Source of the DNA: Chloroflexota bacterium
GTDB taxonomy: Bacteria > Chloroflexota > Dehalococcoidia > Bin125
Assembly: GCA_027296805.1 (NCBI GenBank)
Contig: JAPUIR010000335.1
Span: 1 to 8,778 of the forward strand
Length of the DNA: 8,778 nt
Reading direction: 5' to 3'
Position numbers and translations under genes: made by a program. Each line of letters opens with the position of its first letter. Position 1 is the stretch's first letter. The notes beneath the pieces were generated by a model. It was given only the letters and a program-made list of their open reading frames with translations. It was not told the DNA's origin and did not search any database. Below, in pieces: positions 1-7,005 of the stretch.

Positions 1-209
1 AACTGACGCCGACGCGCAAACTGACGCCGACGCGCAAACCGACGCCGACGCGCAAACTGACGCCGAAGCAGGAGCACTTCGCTCAGGCCTACGTCGCCAC
101 GGGCAACGCGTCCGAGGCCTACCGCCAGGCGCGAGGCCATCACGGCTCTCTACTGACCACGCGGCGGATCCTTGCTGCCGTCGACCAGGCCAAGTCAGGC
201 CCAACTTAA
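1..209 (+). CDS. Phage terminase small subunit-like fragment, 5' end outside window
   Basis: Read from base 3, the frame gives three LTPTRK-like units, then LTPKQEHFAQAYVATGNASE and AYRQAR, ending at TAA 207-209. 'LTPKQ..F...Y....N.S.AYR.A' is the hallmark N-terminus of phage terminase small subunits (Terminase_2 type), whose helix-turn-helix binds the packaging site on phage DNA. Family members are usually about 130-200 residues. Here only about 50 residues follow the LTPKQ motif, and similarity fades after 'YRQAR', so the C-terminal oligomerisation part appears lost. The start lies upstream of the window. No large terminase, portal or integrase follows, so I read it as a prophage remnant. 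The motif match is seen directly; truncation and loss of function are inferred. A chance resemblance is unlikely but possible, because only about 25 residues carry the signal. Confidence 0.6.
   Translation, partial: LTPTRKLTPTRKPTPTRKLTPKQEHFAQAYVATGNASEAYRQARGHHGSLLTTRRILAAVDQAKSGPT
3..74 (+). repeat. In-frame 18-bp tandem repeat at terminase N-terminus
   Basis: The unit CTGACGCCGACGCGCAAA occurs at 3-20 and 21-38 (identical) and at 39-56 (one change, CTG to CCG). A diverged fourth unit at 57-74 begins CTGACGCCGAAG and runs into the terminase motif. Bases 1-2 (AA) match the end of another unit, so the array continues to the left. The unit length is a multiple of three and encodes LTPTRK, a reiterated basic version of the family's conserved LTPKQ start, which suggests slippage duplication of the 5' coding end. 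Confidence 0.9.
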
Positions 210-401
210 TTCCATGCGCTGGCACCGCCAAGCACGGCAGATCTACGAACTTCCGGCCACGAGACTGGAGAGCAAGATCGCAGGGGGCCTTTGCGCGCTC
301 AGGCAGATTCGGGCGCGCCTCAGCACTGAGGTGCATGAGATCCCGGTCCCCGCGACGTTGTAACGCGCGCGCCAACTGGGGACACGTCTCGGGAGGCGGG
401 T
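210..401. other. Gene-free stretch between terminase remnant and tRNA fragment
   Basis: There is no convincing gene here. A 63-codon plus-strand frame at 172-363 starts with TTG, has no clear ribosome binding site, and resembles nothing I recognise except that it ends in the repeat-encoded EIPVPATL. It may be scrambled remnant DNA. The only notable element is the dispersed repeat copy at 336-366. Confidence 0.5.
336..366 (+). repeat. Copy A of a 31-bp dispersed inverted repeat
   Basis: The sequence begins TGAGATCCCGGTCCCCGCGA and ends CGTTGTAACGC. It matches the reverse complement of 8040-8070 at 30 of 31 positions; the only difference is T358, which corresponds to C on the other copy. Read on the plus strand it encodes EIPVPATL plus a TAA stop, exactly as copy B does at the end of the MarR gene, and the one difference is synonymous in that frame (TTG/CTG, Leu). 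It lies 35 bp from the CCA end of the tRNA-Lys fragment. Its nature is unknown: a small mobile or REP-like unit, an attachment core, or a duplicated gene end. Confidence 0.85.
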
Positions 402-456
402 TGGTGGGCCCTCCGGGATTCGAACCCAGGACCGACGGATTAAAAGTCCGCTGCTC
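402..456 (-). tRNA. tRNA-Lys (UUU), 3' portion only (5' half missing)
   Basis: On the minus strand the following are visible: the D-stem 3' strand GAGC (456-453); a five-pair anticodon stem GCGGA/TCCGT around loop CTTTTAA, with anticodon TTT at 444-442; a five-base variable loop; a T arm CTGGG-TTCGAAT-CCCGG; the acceptor 3' strand AGGGCCC; discriminator A; and an encoded CCA (404-402). The expected acceptor 5' strand GGGCCCT and the usual D-arm start are absent from the adjacent 100 bases; unrelated hairpin-forming DNA is there instead. The molecule could not fold as a normal tRNA, so this is a pseudogene or attachment-site relic. Such 3' tRNA pieces are typical products of tyrosine integrases that use tRNA genes as attB. 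With this orientation an integrated element would be expected at higher coordinates and host flank at lower ones, although phage-like sequence is on the low side. Confidence 0.75.
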
Positions 457-494
457 CGATCCCGGAGGCAGCTCCGCCCGAGCACACGGGCGGA
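450..494. other. Two abutting hairpins replacing the 5' half of tRNA-Lys
   Basis: Hairpin one (450-472) pairs GCTG+CTCCG with CGGAG+CAGC around ATCC, nine pairs with one bulged G468. Hairpin two (473-494) pairs TCCGCCCG with CGGGCGGA around AGCACA, eight perfect pairs. They touch end to end. The segment 459-468 is also the exact reverse complement of 410-419, so in a minus-strand RNA it could pair instead with the T-arm/acceptor 3' strand. Neither stem is followed by a T run on either strand. They lie downstream of the ABC transporter stop (621) and could act as a weak terminator for it. Confidence 0.5.
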
Positions 495-620
495 ACAGTC
501 CTGGAGACCGACGGACTGCATCTCAGAAGGTCCGGCCCTTCCTTGCGCAGAGGGCGCGAGAGCGAGCTCGGATTCATCGGTTCGCCGAGTTCCGTCTCCG
601 GGCGATGCAGGTGGCGCGGC
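495..620. other. Non-coding 3' flank of the ABC transporter
   Basis: I see no gene here. Overlapping reading frames are shadows extending from the transporter and the tRNA relic and show no family similarity. Short GC-rich inverted repeats exist, but there is no T-rich terminator. Confidence 0.4.
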
Positions 621-1601
621 CTAGTCCCCGGCGTCTGCTGTCGCGGCCGCCCGCGTCTGGTGCGAGACCAACTCCGCGTACAACCCCGGCGTCCCGACGA
701 GTTCCTCGTGAGTCCCCGCCTCCACGATTTGCCCGCGATCCAACACGACGATGAGGTCCGCATCGCGCACCGTCGAGAGTCGGTGCGCGATGACCAGCGT
801 GGTCCGGTCCCGCATCAGCTCGTCCAGCGCCTCGTGCACGAGCCGCTCGGTGCCCCCGTCGAGGTGAGATGTCGCCTCATCCAGGATCAGCAGCGGTGCG
901 TCCTTCAGCAGCGCCCGACCGATCGCCACCCGTTGCCGCTGGCCGCCCGACAGTTGCGCGCCGCGCTCGCCGACCACGGTGTCAAGCCCCTCAGGCAACG
1001 ACTCGACGAACTCCGCCAGTCCCGCCCGGGCGATCGCTTCCACGATCTCTTCATCCGAAGCGTCAGGCTGCGCCACCAACAGGTTCTCGCGAATCGACGC
1101 GTTGAAGAGGTAGGTATCCTGCGCCACTAGCGCGATCCGCTCGCGCATCTCTTCCAGGCGGTACGTGCGTAGGTCGTCCCCGTCCAGGTGCAGCGCGCCT
1201 GAGACGGGATCCCAGAAGCGCAACAACAGATGCGCCGCCGTGGTCTTGCCCGCCCCAGACGGACCGACCAGCGCTACCGTCGCCCCGGGCGCCAGGTCGA
1301 ACGACACGCCCTCCAGCGCCGGCCGGTTCGCGTGGTCGTAGCGGAAGTCCACGGCCTTCAGGTCGGCCGTCGCCGCCGCTGGCACGCGCGGAGCCGCCCC
1401 GGGCCCGTCCGCCACCACAGGGACCTCGTTGTGAACGGCCGCGAGCCGTCGCGTCGCGCCCAGGGTGTCGCCCAGCCGGCGCCCAATCATCGCCATTTCG
1501 GCGATCGGCAGGAACGCCCCCATCGCCAGCAGCGTGAGTAGTGGCACATCCGTCGCCGCCAGCTTGCCGTCGCTTGCCAGCAGGCCGCCGATGGTCAGCA
1601 C
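621..1601 (-). CDS. ABC exporter, C-terminal part (end of TMD2 plus NBD2), frameshifted from the upstream ORF
   Basis: This 326-codon frame (nominal GTG start at 1601) is the continuation of the upstream 1604-4219 frame, not an independent gene. It begins mid-way through the last membrane helices (LTIGGLLAS... LLTLLAMGAFLPIAEM) and then carries a complete ATPase domain: A-loop region FRYDH, Walker A GPSGAGKTT (113-121), Q-loop Q161, signature LSGGQ (217-221), Walker B LLILDE (237-242) with catalytic E242, D-loop SHLD and switch H273. It energises export by ATP hydrolysis at the cytoplasmic face of the inner membrane, paired with NBD1. There is no recognisable ribosome binding site before the GTG, and the ORF lacks most of its membrane domain, so alone it should not work. 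Adding one G in the tracts at 1608-1622, or a -1 ribosomal slip there, fuses it to the upstream frame to give about 1200 residues. Confidence 0.9.
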   Translation of the reverse strand: MLTIGGLLASDGKLAATDVPLLTLLAMGAFLPIAEMAMIGRRLGDTLGATRRLAAVHNEVPVVADGPGAAPRVPAAATADLKAVDFRYDHANRPALEGVSFDLAPGATVALVGPSGAGKTTAAHLLLRFWDPVSGALHLDGDDLRTYRLEEMRERIALVAQDTYLFNASIRENLLVAQPDASDEEIVEAIARAGLAEFVESLPEGLDTVVGERGAQLSGGQRQRVAIGRALLKDAPLLILDEATSHLDGGTERLVHEALDELMRDRTTLVIAHRLSTVRDADLIVVLDRGQIVEAGTHEELVGTPGLYAELVSHQTRAAATADAGD

Positions 1602-1603
1602 CG

Positions 1604-1622
1604 TCAGCCCCCCGAGCCCCCC
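1604..1622 (-). other. Frameshift point: two six-G tracts just before the premature TGA
   Basis: On the minus strand the coding strand reads GTG GGG GGC TCG GGG GGC TGA; the G tracts are 1622-1617 and 1613-1608 and the TGA is 1606-1604. Each tract contains G GGG GGC in the zero frame, which fits the X XXY YYZ form of a -1 slippery heptamer. A -1 shift, or one extra G, at either tract enters the downstream ATPase frame. Correction at the first tract gives ...LVGGLGGLTVL..., which looks slightly more like the family's helix than ...GGSGGLTVL.... A homopolymer sequencing error or a real inactivating deletion is more likely than programmed frameshifting. Confidence 0.75.
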
Positions 1623-4219
1623 ACTAGGGCCTCGACCAGCACGCGCTGTGTCGTGATCTGGCGGTTGAAGGCGAGGCGTAGTGGGATGTAGTCCGCGATC
1701 AGAGCGTCGAACTCCGCACGCCGGGCATCCTCCCGCTGAAACGCCACCACCTCGCGTAGCCCCTGCAGCGTGTCGACGGCGTGCGCGTTCAAGCGTCCGA
1801 GCTGATCGCGCGATCGGGAGCCGATCCGGTCGATTGCCTCCCGTGTCAGGAACGGCGTAGCCGCCCCCAGTGCCAGGAACGGCGCGAGGCCGAGCGCCAG
1901 CTCCCAGCGGAACAGGGCGAGCGTGATCAAGATCCCGCCCGGGACGACGACCGAGACGAACGCGTTCGCGATCGTATGCGCGAAGAAGTACTCCACCGTC
2001 TCCACGTCTTGGGTCGCCATCGACACCAGGTCCCCCGTCCGCCGCCGCGTCAGGTAAGCCGGCGCTAGGCTGTCCAACTGCCGGAACAGCGCGATCCGCA
2101 TCTGGGACAGCAGCCGGAACGCCATGTCGTGAGCGACCCAGTTCTCGAGCCAGGTGAACACTGCGGTCGCCACCGCCACCGAGAGCAGCAGCGCCATCAG
2201 CGGACCGATCGCGTCACCGTCCTTCACGTTCGCCACCATCAGCGCGCCCACCGCCGCCACCGCGATCAACCCCACGAAGCGCGCCACCCCCGCCACGAAT
2301 GTCGCCACCACCTTGGGCCACTCCGGCGCCGCCTGCGCCAACAGTCGCCGCGCCGTCTCGCCCCAACCCATCCCCTCGGCTCGCACGATCGCGTCCGTCG
2401 GCGCCGTGTCCACTTCCCCCGCGATCGCCGACGGATACGCCCCCCGATCCTTCGGCATCGACTCCAATATCTCCGCGATCGGCGGCTCCGCGGCTCCCGG
2501 CTCCGCCTGCGAGGCCATCAAGTCTGTGTACACCCCGCCTTGGGCGATTAACGCCGTGTGCGGGCCGGATTCCACGAGTTCGCCTTCGTTCAGCACCAGG
2601 ATCGTGTCGCAGTCGATCACGCTCGACAGCCGGTGGGCCATGATCAGCGTGGTCCGGCCTGCCATCAGGCGGTCCAGCGCCTCCTGGATCGTCGCTTCAT
2701 TACGGACGTCCACGCTCGAGAGCGCCTCGTCGAGCACCAGGATCGGTGTGTCGCGCAAGAGTGCCCGAGCGATCGCGACTCGCTGGCGCTCGCCGCCGGA
2801 GAGACGCTGGCCGCGCTCGCCGATCACGGTCTCGTAGCCCGCCGGCATCTGTGAGATGAAGTCGTGCGCGTTCGCGGCCCCCGCCGCGGCCTCCAGCTGT
2901 GCTTGACTCGCCTGCTCGTTCCCGAACCGCAGGTTCTCCGCCACGGTCCCGTGGAAGAGATAGGTGTCCTGCGCCACCACCGACATCTGTCCCCGAATCT
3001 GCGCGAACGACAGCTCCCGCAGATCCCTTCCACCCAGCAGGATCCGTCCGCGGTCGGGGTCGTACAGCCGCTGCAGCAGCCACATCAAGGTCGATTTCCC
3101 CGCGCCACTGCGGCCCACCAGGCCCACCCGCTGCCCCGAGTGCACTTCGAAGCTGACGTCCTTCAACGCCGCCCGCCGGCCTCCCGGGTAGGCGAACGTC
3201 ACCCGATCGAACGTCAGCGACGCCTCCAGAGCGTCCCCCTCCGGGGCGGGCGCCACGTCCTCCACGATCGGCTTCGCGTCCAGGACATCCCACACCCCTT
3301 GCGCCGCCGCGATCCCCATCAGCCCCTGGTGAAAGAGCTGGCTGAGCTCCCGCAGGGGCCGGAACACCTCGACGCCCAGCAGTAGGATCACCAACAGCAC
3401 CGTCAGCGACATGTCACCGTCCTCGACGCGCGCCGCCCCCACCGACAACGCCGCCGCCGCCCCCACTGCGATGGCCAGGATCGTGATCCCCTGCGTGAAC
3501 GCGTTCGAGACCAGGACGCCCATGCTGGAGCGGAACACCTCGTGCGCCCGCCGCTCCAAGGCCTCGCTGCGCGCCTTGCTTTGGCCGAAGGCCTTCAGTG
3601 TGGCCAGCCCCTGAATCGAGTCGAGGAAGTCCGCCCCGAAGCTGCCGTACGCATCCCGCCGGCGTCGGCTCGCGGCCGCATTCCAGCGATGCAGCAGCGA
3701 CGGCAACGCCAGCGTCACCAGGGCGAAGCCCAGGTAGATCGCGGCCACGGGCAGGTCCAGGAACGCCATAAAGATGAAGACACCGATGGGCGCCAGGGCC
3801 GCCACGAAGAACTGCGGCAGGTACTGACCAAAGAACGTCTCTAAGGAATCGACGCCCTCAACCAGCGAGATCGAAACGTCGCCCGTGCGCTTTCGATTGA
3901 AGTAAGCCGGCCCCAGCGCGAGCACCCGGCGCAGCAGCCGCCGCCGCACGGTGCGCTGCACCCGCGCCGAAGTCGTGTAGGCGACCGATTCCTTCGCGTA
4001 CTGCAGCAGCGCTCGCGCAACGGAGATCGCCGCCACCACGGCGATCTCCGGAACCAGATCGCCGATCGATTCGCCTTCGAAGACCTGCGCCGTCATCCAG
4101 CCCAGGAGCGCGAGCCGCGCGACCCCCGTCGCCGCCGTCGCCAGCCCGAGGGCGACGGCCAGAGCGATTTGGAGTCGCGCTCCAACCGTGTAGCTCCACA
4201 GGCGCAAGCTGAAGTACAT
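1604..4219 (-). CDS. Full-length-type ABC exporter, N-terminal part (TMD1-NBD1-TMD2), CydDC/MDR-like, interrupted by frameshift
   Basis: Residue positions count from a possible GTG at 4222. ATG at 4219 is preferred because AGGAG (4228-4224) sits 4 nt before it but only 1 nt before the GTG. Membrane domain 1 (about 10-310) resembles CydD-type exporters: a YLPQFF motif, then FLDSIQGLATLKAFG. NBD1 (about 335-570) is canonical: Walker A GRSGAGKST (370-378), Q418, LSGGE (474-478), Walker B ILVLDE (494-499) and H530. A charged linker (571-625) leads to membrane domain 2, which ends at TGA 1604-1606 within its final helices. The matching ATPase domain follows in another frame (621-1601). The intact protein would be a single-chain TMD-NBD-TMD-NBD exporter in the inner membrane. 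The cargo is unknown: thiols or heme-related compounds as in CydDC, lipids, or drugs. It lies 209 bp downstream of the APH gene on the same strand and may be co-transcribed or have its own promoter. Confidence 0.92.
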   Translation of the reverse strand: MYFSLRLWSYTVGARLQIALAVALGLATAATGVARLALLGWMTAQVFEGESIGDLVPEIAVVAAISVARALLQYAKESVAYTTSARVQRTVRRRLLRRVLALGPAYFNRKRTGDVSISLVEGVDSLETFFGQYLPQFFVAALAPIGVFIFMAFLDLPVAAIYLGFALVTLALPSLLHRWNAAASRRRRDAYGSFGADFLDSIQGLATLKAFGQSKARSEALERRAHEVFRSSMGVLVSNAFTQGITILAIAVGAAAALSVGAARVEDGDMSLTVLLVILLLGVEVFRPLRELSQLFHQGLMGIAAAQGVWDVLDAKPIVEDVAPAPEGDALEASLTFDRVTFAYPGGRRAALKDVSFEVHSGQRVGLVGRSGAGKSTLMWLLQRLYDPDRGRILLGGRDLRELSFAQIRGQMSVVAQDTYLFHGTVAENLRFGNEQASQAQLEAAAGAANAHDFISQMPAGYETVIGERGQRLSGGERQRVAIARALLRDTPILVLDEALSSVDVRNEATIQEALDRLMAGRTTLIMAHRLSSVIDCDTILVLNEGELVESGPHTALIAQGGVYTDLMASQAEPGAAEPPIAEILESMPKDRGAYPSAIAGEVDTAPTDAIVRAEGMGWGETARRLLAQAAPEWPKVVATFVAGVARFVGLIAVAAVGALMVANVKDGDAIGPLMALLLSVAVATAVFTWLENWVAHDMAFRLLSQMRIALFRQLDSLAPAYLTRRRTGDLVSMATQDVETVEYFFAHTIANAFVSVVVPGGILITLALFRWELALGLAPFLALGAATPFLTREAIDRIGSRSRDQLGRLNAHAVDTLQGLREVVAFQREDARRAEFDALIADYIPLRLAFNRQITTQRVLVEALVGGSGG

Positions 4220-4428
4220 CACGCTCCTGATCGAACCTTGAGCAGGGCCGCGCCCTCACGTCGGGAGGCGGTTCTTCTCTGTCTCGCAATCCTACCGACG
4301 GCGGAGCATCCGTCGCCGCTCGATCGCGATCGGTTCGCTTAGTAAGCGGTCGTGATCGAGTATTCGTGCCGCACAGCTCAACCCCGGCGTTGGCCCCGGC
4401 CGCAAGTGGGTCGCCTCACGGATGCCGA
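4220..4428. promoter_or_regulatory. Intergenic region with a nested inverted repeat upstream of the ABC exporter
   Basis: The core is CGCTTAGTAAGCG (4336-4348), a perfect 6-1-6 inverted repeat. Around it CTCGATC (4319-4325) pairs with GATCGAG (4354-4360), and a 12-bp palindrome CGATCGCGATCG (4321-4332) overlaps the left arm. A further stem CGACGG/CCGTCG (4296-4301/4310-4315) lies closer to the exporter. There is no T run, so it is a poor intrinsic terminator. Its position between the APH stop and the exporter start would suit an operator or an attenuating structure. I could not find a convincing -35/-10 pair on the minus strand. Confidence 0.4.
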
Positions 4429-5481
4429 TCACCCGCCGCGTTGCGCGATCGCCCAGCCTCCGTCGGCGTACTTCGGCACCCATGGGCCAATCTCGAGCGC
4501 GCGAGACGAACTCGCGTTGCCCTGCAAGCCGCGCGCGTAAACGCCCTGGAGGATGCTTGCCATGCGGAAATGCGCGAAGGCGACGTAGAAATGCCAGGCG
4601 TGGACCTGCCCACGCCCGCTGTGCCGACAATACTCGGTCAGGAACTCCTCCTCGTTCGGGATCCCAAGCGCGTCGACATCAACATCGTGAAGTGTCTCCG
4701 CCCACGGGGAATCGTTGTGATAGGCGAGGCAGAACCAGGCGACGTCGGCCAGGGGATGCCCGATGGTCGAGAGCTCCCAGTCGAGCAGTGCCACAACCCG
4801 AGGCTCCGTGGGGTCGAGCATCATGTTTTCGAGGCGCGCGTCGCCGTGGGCGATCGAGGTCGCGTCATCCGTGGGGACGTTGTCGGCGAGCCACGTAGCC
4901 AGACGGTCCATCGACTGGATGTCTTCCGTTCGGGCGGCCTCGTACTGTCGCGTCCAGAGGCCTACCTGCCGCTCGAAATACTGATCTGGGCGGCCGAAGT
5001 CGCCCAGTCCCGCCGCTTGGTGATCGACCGCGTGGAGCGCCGCGAGCACGCGCGCGGCGTCACGGTAGACCGCGCCGCGATCGGCGAGACTGAGGTCGGT
5101 GAGGCGGGGCGAGCGGTAGAGGCGCCCTTGGACGTACTCCATGACGAAGAACGCAGTCCCGATCACGGACGGGTCGTCGCAGAGCACGTGCGTCTGGGGG
5201 ACCGGCACTGCGCTGTCGCGGAGGGCTGTGATGATCCGGTGCTCACGGTCCACCCGGTGCGCGCCGCGCAGAAGCTCGCCCGGCGGCTGCTTGCGTAGCA
5301 CGTACTGCGCGGCCGGTGTCTCCAGCAGATACGTGGGGTTCGATTGTCCCCCTTCGAACTGGCGAACGCGCAGCGGCCCGCCCCCGAAGCCGGGCAGCTG
5401 CGCCTCCAGGTAGGCGAGCAGGGCCGCTTCATCGAAGCGGTGGGCGTCGCGGACGTCGACGAGTTCTTCGTCGCTGCTCAT
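4429..5481 (-). CDS. APH-family (aminoglycoside phosphotransferase-like) acyl-CoA kinase, ACAD10/11-type
   Basis: 350 residues, the usual length for the family's stand-alone kinases. Visible parts: nucleotide loop [12 protein letters not shown] (42-53), ATP-binding Lys in VLRKQP (K64), conserved Glu about 80, hinge FVMEY (112-116), Brenner catalytic motif [10 protein letters not shown] (H212, D214, N219) and metal-binding DWE (D234) in [18 protein letters not shown]. The HGD.RL.N...LDWEL.T.G.PLADVAW signature is that of kinases linked to acyl-CoA dehydrogenases (N-terminal half of animal ACAD10/11; LvaA-type kinases of bacterial levulinate use), not antibiotic resistance enzymes. Known members phosphorylate the 4-hydroxyl of 4-hydroxyacyl-CoAs so that phosphate can later leave. 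The ATG at 5481 overlaps the ACAD stop as ATGA, so translation is probably coupled; no separate strong ribosome binding site is evident. The substrate here is inferred, and it could be annotated simply as a phosphotransferase family protein. Confidence 0.93.
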   Translation of the reverse strand: MSSDEELVDVRDAHRFDEAALLAYLEAQLPGFGGGPLRVRQFEGGQSNPTYLLETPAAQYVLRKQPPGELLRGAHRVDREHRIITALRDSAVPVPQTHVLCDDPSVIGTAFFVMEYVQGRLYRSPRLTDLSLADRGAVYRDAARVLAALHAVDHQAAGLGDFGRPDQYFERQVGLWTRQYEAARTEDIQSMDRLATWLADNVPTDDATSIAHGDARLENMMLDPTEPRVVALLDWELSTIGHPLADVAWFCLAYHNDSPWAETLHDVDVDALGIPNEEEFLTEYCRHSGRGQVHAWHFYVAFAHFRMASILQGVYARGLQGNASSSRALEIGPWVPKYADGGWAIAQRGG

Positions 5482-6680
5482 TGGTGCTTGCGGAGCTCCA
5501 GCTTGGCCACGGCCTCGAGGTGCACCTGATCAGGTCCGTCGGCGATGCGCAAGGTCCGCTGGGCGGCCCACGCAGCGGCCAGCCAGGTGTCGCCGCTGAC
5601 TCCCATCCCGCCGTGGACCTGGATCGCACGGTCGAGCACATTGAGCGCGACGTTGGGCGCCACGATCTTGATCGCGGCGATCTCCCTGCGCGCTCCCTTG
5701 TTTCCCACCGTGTCCATCGCGTGGGCCGCATGCAGGGTGTACAGGCGCGCCTGGTCGATCTCCAGCCGTGACCTGGCGATGTCCTCGCGCAGCGATCCCA
5801 TTTCGGCCAGCGGACGCCCGAAGGCCACACGCGAGAGCGCCCGTTCGCACATCAGATCGAGCGCCCGCTCCGCAATCCCGACGCTGCGCATGCAGTGATG
5901 AATCCTCCCGGGACCCAGGCGGCCCTGCGCGATCTCGAAGCCGCGCCCCTCGCCGAGGATCATGTTCGCGGCCGGCAGCCGCACGTTGTCGAATTCGATT
6001 TCCGCGTGGCCATGTGGCGCGTCGTCGTAGCCGAACACGGTGAGCAGCCTCTTGATCTTGACCCCCTCGGCTTCGCGCGGGACAAGGATCATGGCCTGCT
6101 GTTGGTGGCGCGGGGCATCCGGATTGGTCTTGCCCATGAAGATGAAGACCTTGCAGCGCGGGTCACCCGCGCCGGACGACCACCACTTGCGCCCGTTGAG
6201 CACGTACTCGTCACCGTCGCGGACGATGCTCGCCTGCACGTTGGTGGCGTCGGACGAGGCCACGTCCGGCTCCGTCATGCAGAACGCGGAGCGGATTTCG
6301 CCGTTCAACAGCGGCCTCAGCCACTGCGCCTTCTGTTCCTCACTGCCGTAACGAGCCAGCACCTCCATGTTCCCCGTGTCTGGCGCAGAGCAGTTGAAGA
6401 TCTCGGGGGCCATTGGAGAGCGCCCCATCTCCTCGCAGATGTGGGCGTACTCGAAGTTGGTGAGGCCGGCGCCGTCTTCGCTCTCCGGCAGGAAGAGGTT
6501 CCAGAGCCCTTCCGATCTGGCTTGCGCCTTCAGCTGCTCGACAAGGGGGATCGGCTGCCAGCGGTCACCCTCTGCGATTTGGTCCAGAAACGTCGTCTCG
6601 TTCGGGTAGATCTGGGCGTCCATGAAGTTCCGGACGCGCTCGCGATAGTCCTGCGCCCGATCTGAGAGGTCCGCTTGCAT
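5478..6680 (-). CDS. Acyl-CoA dehydrogenase family protein, ACAD11-like
   Basis: 400 residues, normal for a single-domain flavin acyl-CoA dehydrogenase. The N-terminal helical domain (1-125) is followed by FAD/substrate motif [15 protein letters not shown] (133-147), the middle beta domain with RKWWSSGAG (164-172), and the C-terminal helical domain with R.AFGRPL (284-291), [12 protein letters not shown] (354-365) and [19 protein letters not shown] (377-395). Where medium-chain enzymes have the catalytic Glu (YEGTSQ), this has Asp381 (ADGPDQ), as in ACAD10/11-like members. With the adjoining kinase it probably eliminates phosphate from 4-phosphoacyl-CoA or otherwise rearranges it toward a beta-oxidation intermediate. 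The reaction is inferred from family and context; ordinary FAD-dependent dehydrogenation is the alternative. ATG at 6680 has AAAGGG 7 nt upstream. It is the first large gene of the minus-strand operon, coupled to the kinase by ATGA. Confidence 0.95.
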   Translation of the reverse strand: MQADLSDRAQDYRERVRNFMDAQIYPNETTFLDQIAEGDRWQPIPLVEQLKAQARSEGLWNLFLPESEDGAGLTNFEYAHICEEMGRSPMAPEIFNCSAPDTGNMEVLARYGSEEQKAQWLRPLLNGEIRSAFCMTEPDVASSDATNVQASIVRDGDEYVLNGRKWWSSGAGDPRCKVFIFMGKTNPDAPRHQQQAMILVPREAEGVKIKRLLTVFGYDDAPHGHAEIEFDNVRLPAANMILGEGRGFEIAQGRLGPGRIHHCMRSVGIAERALDLMCERALSRVAFGRPLAEMGSLREDIARSRLEIDQARLYTLHAAHAMDTVGNKGARREIAAIKIVAPNVALNVLDRAIQVHGGMGVSGDTWLAAAWAAQRTLRIADGPDQVHLEAVAKLELRKHQ

Positions 6681-6714
6681 CCGAACGCCCTTTCCCTCCC
6701 GGCCCGCGGCCGGC

Positions 6715-6816
6715 TTATCCGCGGCATGGTACCCCCGCGTCGCCGGCAGGAGTGCGCTTCGAGGCGTCTTGGGGGGTGGGGTCGAGGCTTCCTTTTGGGG
6801 CGACAGGGGCGGTCAT
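6715..6816 (-). CDS. Candidate small ORF (33 aa) upstream of the ACAD gene
   Basis: An ATG at 6816 is preceded by GGAGG (6828-6824) with 7-nt spacing, the best-placed Shine-Dalgarno on this side of the intergenic region. It encodes 33 residues rich in Pro, Ala and Gly (begins [13 protein letters not shown]) and stops at 6715, 34 bp before the ACAD start. There is no membrane segment, known domain or run of one codon that would mark a classic attenuation leader. I do not recognise it. It could be a small leader peptide of the ACAD-APH operon or a chance ORF; the ribosome binding site is the only support. Confidence 0.3.
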   Translation of the reverse strand: MTAPVAPKGSLDPTPQDASKRTPAGDAGVPCRG

Positions 6817-6910
6817 AGGATGTCCTCCAGCCGAGATGGCAGCTGTGGAGCACGGATATGGCGTCGGACGCGGAACCCAGCGAACCGACGAGCCTGAGCG
6901 CGCTCCTCTT

Positions 6911-6925
6911 GTGGACGCCGTCCAC
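6911..6925. promoter_or_regulatory. Perfect 6-3-6 inverted repeat, possible operator
   Basis: GTGGAC-GCC-GTCCAC is a perfect dyad near the middle of the ~395-bp region between the divergent ACAD and SDR starts. Its position suits a regulator site controlling either direction. There is no other support. Confidence 0.25.
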
Positions 6926-7005
6926 CGCAACCGGCCCAAATCTTCTGGCGGTCGCCGTCGTCAGATGTCGACCTGGCACCCGGTCAGACTTTCGTGAGCG
7001 GCATG

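Noticed and set aside
3..74. CRISPR array
   Set aside because: Units are contiguous 18-mers without spacers and are in frame with a protein motif.
172..363. 63-residue plus-strand ORF ending in EIPVPATL
   Set aside because: TTG start, no ribosome binding site and no recognisable fold; its only notable part is the dispersed repeat.
336..366. Integron attC-like core in the repeat (GTTACAA / GTTGTAA)
   Set aside because: Neither strand fits GTTRRRY, and there is no paired attC fold or integrase.
243..521. 92-residue minus-strand ORF across the tRNA relic
   Set aside because: Its 'RRSWVRIPEGPP' stretch is simply the translated T arm and acceptor of the tRNA; it is a known spurious ORF pattern.
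2154..2837. 227-aa plus-strand ORF inside the exporter
   Set aside because: Low-complexity antisense frame of the ABC gene.
4366..5298. Long plus-strand ORF (310 aa)
   Set aside because: Antisense shadow of the APH kinase, which has clear catalytic motifs on the other strand; arises from GC-rich codon bias.
4429..5481. Aminoglycoside resistance gene
   Set aside because: Although of the APH fold, its motifs and its coupling to an ACAD gene point to the acyl-CoA kinase branch.
5895..6665. 256-aa plus-strand ORF
   Set aside because: Antisense shadow of the ACAD gene; no family features.
6752..6997. 81-aa plus-strand ORF in the divergent intergenic region
   Set aside because: No ribosome binding site and no similarity; Arg/Gly-rich composition typical of chance frames in GC-rich spacer.
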